Source: Erwinia pyrifoliae DSM 12163 (GTDB lineage: Bacteria > Pseudomonadota > Gammaproteobacteria > Enterobacterales > Enterobacteriaceae). Taken from it: 64,000 nucleotides of DNA. The stretch's first letter is position 1; each line of letters opens with the position of its first letter. Positions 1-7,574 of the stretch are shown here, in pieces. Location: positions 476,172 to 540,171 of the forward strand of contig NC_017390.1 in the NCBI RefSeq assembly GCF_000026985.1, in the 5' to 3' direction. The position numbers and the translations under genes are program-made. A model generated the notes under the pieces. It was not told the DNA's origin, made no database searches, and worked only from the letters and a program-made list of their open reading frames with translations.

Positions 1-660
1 AACATCTTCTCGCACCCCATCCCGGCCAAACTGCACAAAGGTTCCGGGTTTGACTTCTTTAAGCCCTTCCCATGTCCCATGTCCTGGGGTTTTGGTCCAC
101 CCCAGCGCTTCACGCAAGCTGTCGGTGGTCAGAACGCCAGATATTTGTGAATGGGCGAGAATGGCTTTAGGCTCGGAGCCAAACAGCACCGACTGCCCGT
201 CAGGATAGTAATAAAGCGGTTTTACGCCAAATCTGTCGCGCGCCAGCAACAGCACCTCACGCCGCGCATCCCAGATGGCGAAGCCAAACATGCCATTTAA
301 CTTCTCGCAGACGCCATTTCCCCATTGTAAATACCCTTTCAACACCACTTCCGTGTCGCTTTGGGTTGAAAACGAGTGCCCTGCTTGCGTCAGTTCCTGG
401 CGTAATTCTTTAAAGTTATACACTTCACCGCTGTAAGAAAGCGAAATGCTGCCCGTCGGTAAATTTGCCGTCATTGGCTGAACACCGCCTTCGAGATCAA
501 CTATGGCTAAACGGCGGTGGCTCAAACCTGCATGTCGATCCATCCAAAAACCTGAGGCATCCGGCCCCCGTAACGCCATCGTTGCTGCCATCGCTTCCAG
601 TTCGCGCCGACTGGCGTGAAAATCACGGCTAAACGTTGCCCATCCTGCAATTCCGCACAT
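1..660 (-). CDS. Asparagine synthetase-type glutamine amidotransferase (partial, N-terminal 220 residues)
   Basis: The visible protein starts MCGIAGW, so Cys2 is the expected glutaminase nucleophile of class II (Ntn) amidotransferases. RGPDASG (about residues 32-38), SHRRLAIVDL and the later LARDRFGVKPLYY match the asparagine synthase glutaminase domain. The synthetase domain lies beyond the left edge, so the ATP/aspartate site cannot be judged. It is the most downstream visible gene of the minus-strand biosynthetic operon, 57 bp after the SDR. Family role: ATP-dependent amide formation using glutamine nitrogen. In such clusters these enzymes may amidate or cyclise a non-aspartate substrate; this is inference. 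A primary asnB is possible but less likely in this context. Confidence 0.9.
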   Translation of the reverse strand, partial: MCGIAGWATFSRDFHASRRELEAMAATMALRGPDASGFWMDRHAGLSHRRLAIVDLEGGVQPMTANLPTGSISLSYSGEVYNFKELRQELTQAGHSFSTQSDTEVVLKGYLQWGNGVCEKLNGMFGFAIWDARREVLLLARDRFGVKPLYYYPDGQSVLFGSEPKAILAHSQISGVLTTDSLREALGWTKTPGHGTWEGLKEVKPGTFVQFGRDGVREDV

Positions 661-717
661 ATATACTTCTCCTAAAAAGAAATCAGATGTTCCAGGAAAC
701 CCGCAACAGTGCCTTTT

Positions 718-1443
718 TTATATCGATTCAAAATCAAAGCGGCGTATGAAACAGTCTCTGGGCATATTCACCGCAAACTGGATGCAATCGATGAGGGATT
801 CTGAAGTCAGCTGATCCTTTGAGGTGCGTGAAACCTGCCCGTCGCCGACGAGCGGATCGCTATTGTTAAATTTGGGCGGGTAGAGCGAAATCACACGGAT
901 CCCTTCTTCACGCAAACGCTGTGACAGCGTTTCTGCCATGCGCCCCTGTCCGGCTTTGGCGGCATAAAAGGCGGTATGACCTTCACAGTCGTGGGTGAGT
1001 GAGTGAGCGGAAGAAGAAATAATGTTCACAATGTCCGGCCGCGCGGATTGGCGCAACAGCGGCAGGAAATGTTTGATCGCCAATATCGTGCCAGCCGTGC
1101 AGGACATGATAACGTGGGTAATCTCCTCATCGCTGGCGGCATCGAGTTCCTTACCTTCCGCCCACGGGCTGCCGTTATTAATGAGCACATCCACATGACC
1201 AAACTTATTTTCAACGGACTGCGCAAATGACCGGATGCTGGCTGGATCCGATAAATCACAGGCGAAAGCGTAAACGCGATCGAAACCACGAGCCTGAAGC
1301 TCATAACGTACTTTTTCGGCCGCTTCAATATTGCGCGCTGAAAGCAGCACCTCAGCCCCGGATTTCGCATAGCGAATAGCCAGAGAACGCCCCATTTCAC
1401 GTCCTGCACCGGTGATAACGACACGCAAATTAGCATTGGACAT
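718..1443 (-). CDS. Short-chain dehydrogenase/reductase (SDR)
   Basis: A 241-residue classical SDR. It has a TGAGREMG cofactor loop near residues 11-18 (TGxxxGxG type), an NNG motif near residue 90, a serine run in NIISSSAH, and the catalytic YxxxK as YAAK near residue 160. NAD(P)-dependent carbonyl or alcohol redox is expected; the substrate is unknown. The ATG at 1443 has AGGAAT about 9 nt upstream. It lies between the cupin-MetRS gene and the amidotransferase gene on the same strand, so it is probably a tailoring enzyme of the same pathway. Reduction of an aldehyde or keto intermediate is only a guess. Confidence 0.88.
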   Translation of the reverse strand: MSNANLRVVITGAGREMGRSLAIRYAKSGAEVLLSARNIEAAEKVRYELQARGFDRVYAFACDLSDPASIRSFAQSVENKFGHVDVLINNGSPWAEGKELDAASDEEITHVIMSCTAGTILAIKHFLPLLRQSARPDIVNIISSSAHSLTHDCEGHTAFYAAKAGQGRMAETLSQRLREEGIRVISLYPPKFNNSDPLVGDGQVSRTSKDQLTSESLIDCIQFAVNMPRDCFIRRFDFESI

Positions 1444-1495
1444 AGAATATATTCCTGTTATTAAAATTAAATTTATTATGCCGATATAATTTTAG

Positions 1496-3472
1496 TTAAT
1501 TAACCTGGCAAACATGTTCAATAATATCTTTTGAGATGATTCTGAAATGGTTTTCATCGCACGCTGATATGGTGTGAGAATTTGCAATAAAATCTTCCCG
1601 ATCGCTATCCCAACCTTCAAAATTCAGGCCAAGCAGCTTGAGGATATACTCACTTCCCTCCAGCATAATGGGTTGGGAAAGTAGGGAAAATTGCTTTATG
1701 GCCCAAAAATTAAGGGCGAAAGTGGTGCGCTGATAATCCCGCAGCATCGGTTGGGTTTCATGTTTTGACTGCGCATTAAAAAATTTCCGCGTTAAAATCC
1801 CCATTTCCTCAAGCTTGGCCGTTGCCGTTTGCGGCGAGAAAGCATCAATGTGATAGGCATGTTCCACGTCACGGGCTAAATTTCTGATCCGCTGATAGAA
1901 GGCGGCGTGTTGCGATGTCCATGCACCCGGCTCAGGCACCTTTCCCTGAAATTGCAGGCTCAGTTCACGGCAACTGGTCGTCAAATGTTGCTGCAGCGTG
2001 CTGACAAAAAAGTCGTTAATGGCGTCAACAAAAGGTTCGAGGCTGAAGTTTTCGTTGGTCATTTCGGGGCGCGAGCGGGCTAGCCCCCATCGGACATAGT
2101 CAACCGGTATTTTACTCAGCAGTTTTGAGGCCCAGATCAAGTGACGGCGGCTGGTAGAAAACTTTTCGCCACGCAAATAAAGCAGTTCATTAATAACATG
2201 ATTAACTGGGACATTATATTCTTCATCCAACGCATAGTAGATGGCCGGGAATAATAATGTGTGATAGTAGGTGTTATCAAAACCATAGAAATGAATGATG
2301 TCGCAGTTCTTATTTTTGAAAAACGGATCCTGAGGATGTAAATCTTCATCAGCCGCCAGATAGCCTGCCGCCATTTCGAACCAGACATAGAGAACCTGAT
2401 CTTCAAATCCGGGGATGTCAACGGAAATGCCCCAGTCTGAGCGATGAGAGATACAAATATCCGGTAAACCGTCAGACAACATTCCCTGCGTCAGTTCGCG
2501 GGCGCGGGCGGACATATTACTGCGGAAAGTCAGCTCGGTGAGTTGGGGGGCAAGGGCGGACAGGCGGAAATACAACTTTGTAGTCGTCCGGGTACCGACC
2601 CGGGTTTCAGGGAGGCTGGCCACTGGGTTAATGAGATCGGCACAGTCATTCGGTCTGCCGCACTGCTCACAGGCATTTCCATCTGAAGCGCTATGACAGT
2701 GGGGGCAGACGCCTTTAATGTAGCCCTCATGAAGGCTAAACCCCGTATTCAGATCGTAGAGTTCGTCCACCTCTTTAGCGAAGATAAAGCCCCGATCATA
2801 GAGGCGACCAATGATGCTGTTCACCCGACTGTAATAATTTTTCGTCGTTTGCGGACTTGAGAAAAAGTCCAGAGCAATGTCTGCTTTGGCCCAAGTCTGA
2901 TAGATTTTATCCGCATAATCATTGGCGACCTCTTCAGGAGGACGCTGCTCTTTGGTGGCAATGCATTTGACATAGGTCTGGTTATCATCCCGCCCTGTTA
3001 AATGACGAGCAGAGACGCCTTTAAGCGTCAGGTAACGGCGGTAAATATCTGCGCCCAGATATGGTCCGGACAAATGCCCAAGGTGTAAATCACCGTTTGG
3101 CGTCGGCGGCGTTGAAATGATCAGCGTATCTTTTGGCACATCATTACGCTGTGTTTGGTTGGGGTTATCCCAATAAAGCGCGGTAAATTTTAAATCTTCA
3201 TTCTCGCAGGTATTTTCAATAGTGTGACCGTGTAGCGGATCGATATAAATAATATCTTCCGGCACCACATCTTCGGATTCGCGCCCTTCAATATGAACGC
3301 GTCCTTTACCAGAGGTGATCAAAAAAAGCTCGGTTTCATGATGGCGGTGAAATGTTGACTGCGCCCCTGGCGGTAGTGAACATGACATGCCGCCCGTTGT
3401 GTTGACAGGAAATTGAAGGCTGCTTGAATTTAATCCATAGCTAAATTTAGACGCATTTTTAGTTATTTTCAT
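1496..3472 (-). CDS. Cupin::methionyl-tRNA-synthetase-like fusion, candidate hydrazine synthetase
   Basis: A 658-residue two-domain protein. Residues 25-100 form a cupin with HRHHETE (His42, His44, Glu48) and a second-motif HGH at 81-83, the usual metal ligands. From about 115 onward it is class I MetRS-like: HLGH at 130-133 (HIGH motif), a zinc knuckle with Cys256, Cys259, Cys268 and Cys271, and KFSTS at 437-441 (KMSKS motif). Established knowledge: cupin-MetRS fusions such as Spb40 of s56-p1 biosynthesis join an N-hydroxylated lysine to an amino acid such as glycine, creating an N-N bond. An N-hydroxylase and a DAO-family enzyme are in the same operon. It overlaps the upstream HAD gene by 4 nt. 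A housekeeping MetRS is unlikely given the cupin and the context. The co-substrate amino acid cannot be read from sequence. Confidence 0.88.
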   Translation of the reverse strand: MKITKNASKFSYGLNSSSLQFPVNTTGGMSCSLPPGAQSTFHRHHETELFLITSGKGRVHIEGRESEDVVPEDIIYIDPLHGHTIENTCENEDLKFTALYWDNPNQTQRNDVPKDTLIISTPPTPNGDLHLGHLSGPYLGADIYRRYLTLKGVSARHLTGRDDNQTYVKCIATKEQRPPEEVANDYADKIYQTWAKADIALDFFSSPQTTKNYYSRVNSIIGRLYDRGFIFAKEVDELYDLNTGFSLHEGYIKGVCPHCHSASDGNACEQCGRPNDCADLINPVASLPETRVGTRTTTKLYFRLSALAPQLTELTFRSNMSARARELTQGMLSDGLPDICISHRSDWGISVDIPGFEDQVLYVWFEMAAGYLAADEDLHPQDPFFKNKNCDIIHFYGFDNTYYHTLLFPAIYYALDEEYNVPVNHVINELLYLRGEKFSTSRRHLIWASKLLSKIPVDYVRWGLARSRPEMTNENFSLEPFVDAINDFFVSTLQQHLTTSCRELSLQFQGKVPEPGAWTSQHAAFYQRIRNLARDVEHAYHIDAFSPQTATAKLEEMGILTRKFFNAQSKHETQPMLRDYQRTTFALNFWAIKQFSLLSQPIMLEGSEYILKLLGLNFEGWDSDREDFIANSHTISACDENHFRIISKDIIEHVCQVN

Positions 3473-4140
3473 TTTTTAAACCTGTCAGTCAGTAAATCAG
3501 ATAACCTGTTAACGATATACCCACCGGAAGATTTCACTTTGGCAATCAACGGGTCATTATCGAACGGCATATATTGGGTGACCAGAATAAAAGAAAACCC
3601 AAAATGACTTGCCACTTCAAAATCATGAAATGCGTCACCGATAAGCACCGACTCAGCCGGATTTATGCCATAGGTATTAATAATAAAGTCGAGGTTTTCA
3701 GACTTATTTATCGGCCCGCCTAGGATATCATTGAAGCGGGTATCCAGATGATGACTGCACAGAAGCTCTCTGGCTTCGGACTGATCGGAACCTGTCAGAA
3801 CATAGCAAGGGCGGCTAACCTGGGCCAGCAGGGCGGAGGTGCCGTCGGTTACCGCGCAGCCGGGATAATTTTCGGCCACTATTTTGCCATATTTTTCAAC
3901 TAATCTATTGATAATAGACGCTGAAAAACCCTCTTTTGCCAGCAAGTTTTCATAGGCCCAGCTGAAGTGGGCTTGCCGTGTCTGGCCGAAGTTCCGCCGA
4001 AAATGATCGGCAAAGGCGTCGGCCGCTTCCGGGAATATGAAATGTATAACCTGTCTGGCAGCGTCAATCTTCATGTGGTTGCTGTCAATCAGCACCCCAT
4101 CCATATCAAATACAATATGGGAGAAACGCTCAATATTCAT
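3469..4140 (-). CDS. HAD-superfamily hydrolase (phosphatase-like)
   Basis: A 223-residue HAD protein with motif I FDMDGVLIDS (residues 11-20, nucleophile Asp11 and acid Asp13), a motif II Thr/Ser in YVLTGSDQ, and motif III/IV near the C terminus in VLIGDAFHDFEVA. It has the PGMB/Gph-like fold with a helical cap at about residues 20-85. Hydrolysis of a small phosphate ester or phosphonate is expected. The gene overlaps the HMGL-like aldolase gene upstream by 11 nt and the cupin-MetRS gene downstream by 4 nt, implying coupled translation. HAD proteins paired with this kind of aldolase occur in other clusters, so the two may act in sequence (inference). Confidence 0.88.
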   Translation of the reverse strand: MNIERFSHIVFDMDGVLIDSNHMKIDAARQVIHFIFPEAADAFADHFRRNFGQTRQAHFSWAYENLLAKEGFSASIINRLVEKYGKIVAENYPGCAVTDGTSALLAQVSRPCYVLTGSDQSEARELLCSHHLDTRFNDILGGPINKSENLDFIINTYGINPAESVLIGDAFHDFEVASHFGFSFILVTQYMPFDNDPLIAKVKSSGGYIVNRLSDLLTDRFKK

Positions 4141-5134
4141 TGATCAGCGCCTTAATCAGTGTGGTGTTGAATATTGATCTTGAGGCTGCCGGTATTTTTT
4201 CTAATAGTGTATACACTTTATCGACAGGAAGATCGGCGTCTATGAGAAACTGAACATAAGTAGGATGTATTTTCTTTTTACCCGCCCGTCGATATAAAAC
4301 GCCGCCGCCCCAGTTATAGGTGGTTTTTAACTTATCCATGTGGCGTTTTAGTAATACATCTACAGCGGGCGTTTCGGTACCCGGTTTTTTGATCAATTCA
4401 GAAAGCTCTTCCGTTGCCGCATTGCCTGCACCGCGCCCCATTCCGGCGAAGGTTGTATCAATCCAGTTGGCACCAGCCTGAATGGCCGTCATGCTATTGA
4501 TAAGCGCCATCCCCATATTATTGTGAGCGTGAAATCCTATATTGGCAGATGTTATTTCTTTTAAACGAGTAATAAGTTCCGCTACCCGCTGGGGTGGCAT
4601 TGAGCCAAAGGAATCGGCCAGATAGACGGTTTCAATTGATTTTATGCTGGAAATTTTTTCGAAAACGGCTGTCACCTCTTCCTCGCAGGCAAGATCGATT
4701 TGCATTAAATTTAATGCTACACGGTAACCTGAGGCAGAAATGATATTGCATAACTGGTCAATATTATCAAGCTGGTTGAATTTAGTGGCCACCCGAATAA
4801 TGTCTATAACAGGCCGGGCAGGTTTCTTCAGAATATGAATGACAATATCATGCCAGTTTTCCAGGCAGAGAATGGATTTACTGTCTATCATCGCGGCCCA
4901 TGACTTACCCGGAATAACCGACAGGAAGTTAAATCCGGATATATTTTCAACCTTAAAGCGGCCGCAGTCTGAGGCATCCACGGAGATATAGCCTGCCTCC
5001 ATAATATCAACATCCGTTTCAATAATAGCAGAATAATAAATATTGACGAGATCTTCATCAAAATTCCAGTTGGTATAATAGCCACCATCACGGAAAGTGC
5101 AATCCAACAAAATTACATTAGAATTAGTCATCAT
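4130..5134 (-). CDS. HMG-CoA lyase-like (DRE-TIM) aldolase
   Basis: A 334-residue TIM-barrel enzyme. DCTFRDGG at residues 11-18 is the DRE-TIM signature, with the metal ligand Asp11 and Arg15. FHAHNN at 201-206 gives the conserved HxH-N metal ligands. Relatives are 4-hydroxy-2-oxovalerate aldolase, isopropylmalate synthase and HMG-CoA lyase; the short LeuA-less form fits an aldolase or Claisen-type lyase. A divalent metal and a 2-oxo acid substrate are expected. The gene is very AT-rich compared with the core genes to the right. It probably supplies or condenses a carbon unit for the cluster product. The exact reaction is unknown. Confidence 0.85.
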   Translation of the reverse strand: MMTNSNVILLDCTFRDGGYYTNWNFDEDLVNIYYSAIIETDVDIMEAGYISVDASDCGRFKVENISGFNFLSVIPGKSWAAMIDSKSILCLENWHDIVIHILKKPARPVIDIIRVATKFNQLDNIDQLCNIISASGYRVALNLMQIDLACEEEVTAVFEKISSIKSIETVYLADSFGSMPPQRVAELITRLKEITSANIGFHAHNNMGMALINSMTAIQAGANWIDTTFAGMGRGAGNAATEELSELIKKPGTETPAVDVLLKRHMDKLKTTYNWGGGVLYRRAGKKKIHPTYVQFLIDADLPVDKVYTLLEKIPAASRSIFNTTLIKALINEY

Positions 5135-5217
5135 TGTTAATCACTTTTATATAGCAACATGCGCGTCACGCATGTTGCTGGATGTGACATTAACAGGCGA
5201 GCAGCATGCCTTTATAA

Positions 5218-5589
5218 TTAATACTGAACCGGGTCTGGTCGGGAATCAAACTGGTAAAATTTATCCATTACCGCCCATTCAGTGGGGCCATCATTCATGA
5301 ATACGCGCTGTAATAGCTCTCCATGCACATAGTCATCAAAGGCTTTAACTTTTGGATCTAATGTTAGCGCATGGGTGAACTCACGGGACGGAATAAAATC
5401 ATCGTTCGTTTCCATATACATAAACAGCATATTGGGTTGCATAAAGAAAATTTGCATAGTCTTAATGCCAATCGCCGCCAGTGCACCGTCTCCGGCATGA
5501 ATTTCCGGGATTTGATTCAGATGCATTTCGCGATAGATTTCCACGGCTTTACGGTTACGTAATTCAATAGTAAGCGCCCAACTTTTCAT
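5218..5589 (-). CDS. L-rhamnose mutarotase (RhaM)-like small protein
   Basis: A 123-residue protein matching the RhaM/DUF718 dimeric alpha/beta-barrel family. The stretch YREMHLNQIPEI (about residues 19-30) aligns with the RhaM YxxxHxxxxPE active-site region and keeps the His. NMLFMYMET aligns with the second strand. Known members catalyse anomer conversion of rhamnose or fucose. No sugar genes are present here, so sugar mutarotation would be out of place. The ferredoxin-like barrel could have been recruited as a cyclase or isomerase in the pathway (inference). It sits between the DapA-like gene (12 bp upstream) and the aldolase gene (83 bp downstream). Confidence 0.75.
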   Translation of the reverse strand: MKSWALTIELRNRKAVEIYREMHLNQIPEIHAGDGALAAIGIKTMQIFFMQPNMLFMYMETNDDFIPSREFTHALTLDPKVKAFDDYVHGELLQRVFMNDGPTEWAVMDKFYQFDSRPDPVQY

Positions 5590-5601
5590 ATTTTCCTCTT
5601 G

Positions 5602-6510
5602 TTATTCACAGATGTTATCCAGAACAGAAATGATGCGGTCAATTTCTTTATAGGTCACAGAGTCGGGTATATGATCGACCGGCTCGCGAACGCGCGGATG
5701 AGTAATAAGACCTTTGCGGTGTAAAATATGTTTCGAGAGATGCTGGTAGCAGTCGATGCTATTCATCATCTGGCACATCATATAAGAAAGTGGGTAAGCC
5801 AATTTTTCCGCAGATTGTCTATCGCCAGCCTGTAAATAGTTCCATATTTTCACCACGTATTTAACGCAGTCGGTAGCGGGAATTGCGCCATAAAGCCCGC
5901 GAAAATAGCTGTCGATAATCATCATGCCACCATCACCTTCGAAGATGCGGGCCTGATTATCGGTGGCAATTTGTAATTCAGTATGTTTTGGCGGTAGCGG
6001 CGACGATTCAGGTTTAAACATTATTCTGTCAGCGCCAAACTCATGTAGAAGATCGGCCTGCATTCTGATGGTCATGGGCGTTTTGGCATAACTCTTGGCA
6101 TGGTGAATGATGACAGGAATACGCAATTGCTGTATGACATCGCGGTAATATTTAAGCATCCTCTGCTCTGTTAATGGTGAAGTGGATGGATGCATGAGCA
6201 ATACAGCATCAACCCCCGAATCCTGAGCAGATAATGAGTACTCAATGGCGTTTTTAGTACTTTCCGCTCCGGTACTAACAACCACATGCCCTTGAGGTTT
6301 TCCGTATTTGACGGCCAGATCTGTAATTTTCTGGCGTTCGCGGCTATTCATTCGCATTAGTTCAGATACCTGGCCAATAACGATACCATCGGCGCCGACT
6401 TCATAACAATAATCAACTTGCCTGGCGAAGTCATCTTCATGAATATCAAAGTTCTCATCCCATGGCGTTAATATGACTGGGAGAACACCTTTAACGTCAG
6501 TGTAAGTCAT
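5602..6510 (-). CDS. DapA/NanA-family (dihydrodipicolinate synthase-like) lyase
   Basis: A 302-residue class I aldolase-fold protein. The Schiff-base lysine is Lys166 in RIMFKPES. The substrate-loop region is GQVSE (46-50) instead of the GTTGE of DapA. The tyrosine of the proton relay in DapA (YNVP) is replaced by His136 in IIHHAKS, so ordinary dihydrodipicolinate chemistry is doubtful. Pyruvate or another 2-oxo acid forming an imine with Lys166 is the family expectation. The gene lies 2 bp downstream of the DAO-type oxidoreductase gene, so it is in the same transcript. An aldolase, lyase or dehydratase step in the pathway is likely but unassigned. Confidence 0.85.
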   Translation of the reverse strand: MTYTDVKGVLPVILTPWDENFDIHEDDFARQVDYCYEVGADGIVIGQVSELMRMNSRERQKITDLAVKYGKPQGHVVVSTGAESTKNAIEYSLSAQDSGVDAVLLMHPSTSPLTEQRMLKYYRDVIQQLRIPVIIHHAKSYAKTPMTIRMQADLLHEFGADRIMFKPESSPLPPKHTELQIATDNQARIFEGDGGMMIIDSYFRGLYGAIPATDCVKYVVKIWNYLQAGDRQSAEKLAYPLSYMMCQMMNSIDCYQHLSKHILHRKGLITHPRVREPVDHIPDSVTYKEIDRIISVLDNICE

Positions 6511-6512
6511 TT

Positions 6513-7574
6513 TTATTCCTTAATTATGTTGTCAGTAATGCGTCTTGCTAACTCAGGCGCCAATTTAAACCCTCCGCCTGAATAACCCGTTAATACAGAT
6601 AGTGAAATGAAACCTTCAATTTTTTCCGCAGCACCGATGCCCGCAGGCGAATAACAGTCAAAACTCGACCAGGAACCACATTGTTCAGCTTCGTTGACCC
6701 AGGAAAATCTTTTTTGGCCCATCATACTGGTGACCTCGCTATATACCGGGCTGCCCGGGGTCACGCTGTCAATAAATAAGCGATCGTGGGTTGGGTAGCC
6801 CAGCAAAAATTGCCCATTTTCATAAGGGCGACCATTGAGGTCGTTTACGTCATCAATCCAGGCCGGATGGCCAGCGACCGCCTGTCGGGGATTTTTAATA
6901 TCAACCTGGATGCGCTGTGACCATAAGCTATGGGGAATGTTGTTTTTGTCAAGAAATGCAGGTGTGTTAGGTCCTAAAGCCACCACCACATGGCTGGCGG
7001 TAAATGTGCCTTGCGAAGTTGACACCCCAACAACCTTGTTACCGCGACGGATCAGCCTGTAGACCTCGGTTCCAGGATAGAGAGTCGCCCCTTTCGCCGT
7101 TGCCGCCCTGATAAAGGCCCGGGTTACCTCCGCCGGGGCCATATAGCCTGCCCCTGGCTCATAAACGGCTCCTTCATCGCAATTTATGGTGGGAAATTGT
7201 TCAGCCATTTGTTGGCGATCCAGCCATTCAATATCCACCGTTGCGCGAAGCTGCTGAACTTTTTCTTGTACCCGGGTGTTATCCTGTACCGGTGGAAAAT
7301 AGAGATACCCTGTGCGAGTGAAAGAGGCAGGAACGCCGGTATTTGCCTCAAAATCCAGGTAATATTTAAATGAGCTGGCGGCAAGTTCTGTCAGGTAATC
7401 ATTACTGTGATAAATCCGAACTATACCCCCCGAATAAGCAGTGCATCCCTGGGCCGGGGCACCTCGCTCCAGCAAGGCAGTTTTTAAGCCGCTGCAGGTT
7501 AACTGATGCGCTGTGGCTGCCCCCAGAATACCTGCTCCTAACACCACCACATCGTAATTCTGCTTAATTGACAT
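6513..7574 (-). CDS. DAO-family FAD-dependent oxidoreductase (glycine-oxidase-like)
   Basis: A 353-residue flavoprotein with an N-terminal dinucleotide-binding GAGILGAATA (about residues 13-22) and ERGAPAQGCTAYSGG, where substrate/FAD loops of D-amino-acid and glycine oxidases lie. The C-terminal GYSGGGFKLAP matches the DAO family end motif. In actinomycete hydrazine clusters, a DAO-family enzyme oxidatively cleaves the lysine-derived half of the hydrazine intermediate, releasing hydrazinoacetate or an analogue. Its 11-nt overlap with the N-hydroxylase gene supports the same role here. Plain glycine or sarcosine oxidase activity is the alternative. Confidence 0.87.
   Translation of the reverse strand: MSIKQNYDVVVLGAGILGAATAHQLTCSGLKTALLERGAPAQGCTAYSGGIVRIYHSNDYLTELAASSFKYYLDFEANTGVPASFTRTGYLYFPPVQDNTRVQEKVQQLRATVDIEWLDRQQMAEQFPTINCDEGAVYEPGAGYMAPAEVTRAFIRAATAKGATLYPGTEVYRLIRRGNKVVGVSTSQGTFTASHVVVALGPNTPAFLDKNNIPHSLWSQRIQVDIKNPRQAVAGHPAWIDDVNDLNGRPYENGQFLLGYPTHDRLFIDSVTPGSPVYSEVTSMMGQKRFSWVNEAEQCGSWSSFDCYSPAGIGAAEKIEGFISLSVLTGYSGGGFKLAPELARRITDNIIKE

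Noticed and set aside
1496..3472. A second housekeeping methionyl-tRNA synthetase
   Set aside because: The N-terminal cupin and operon context do not fit; the KMSKS motif and length differ from MetG.
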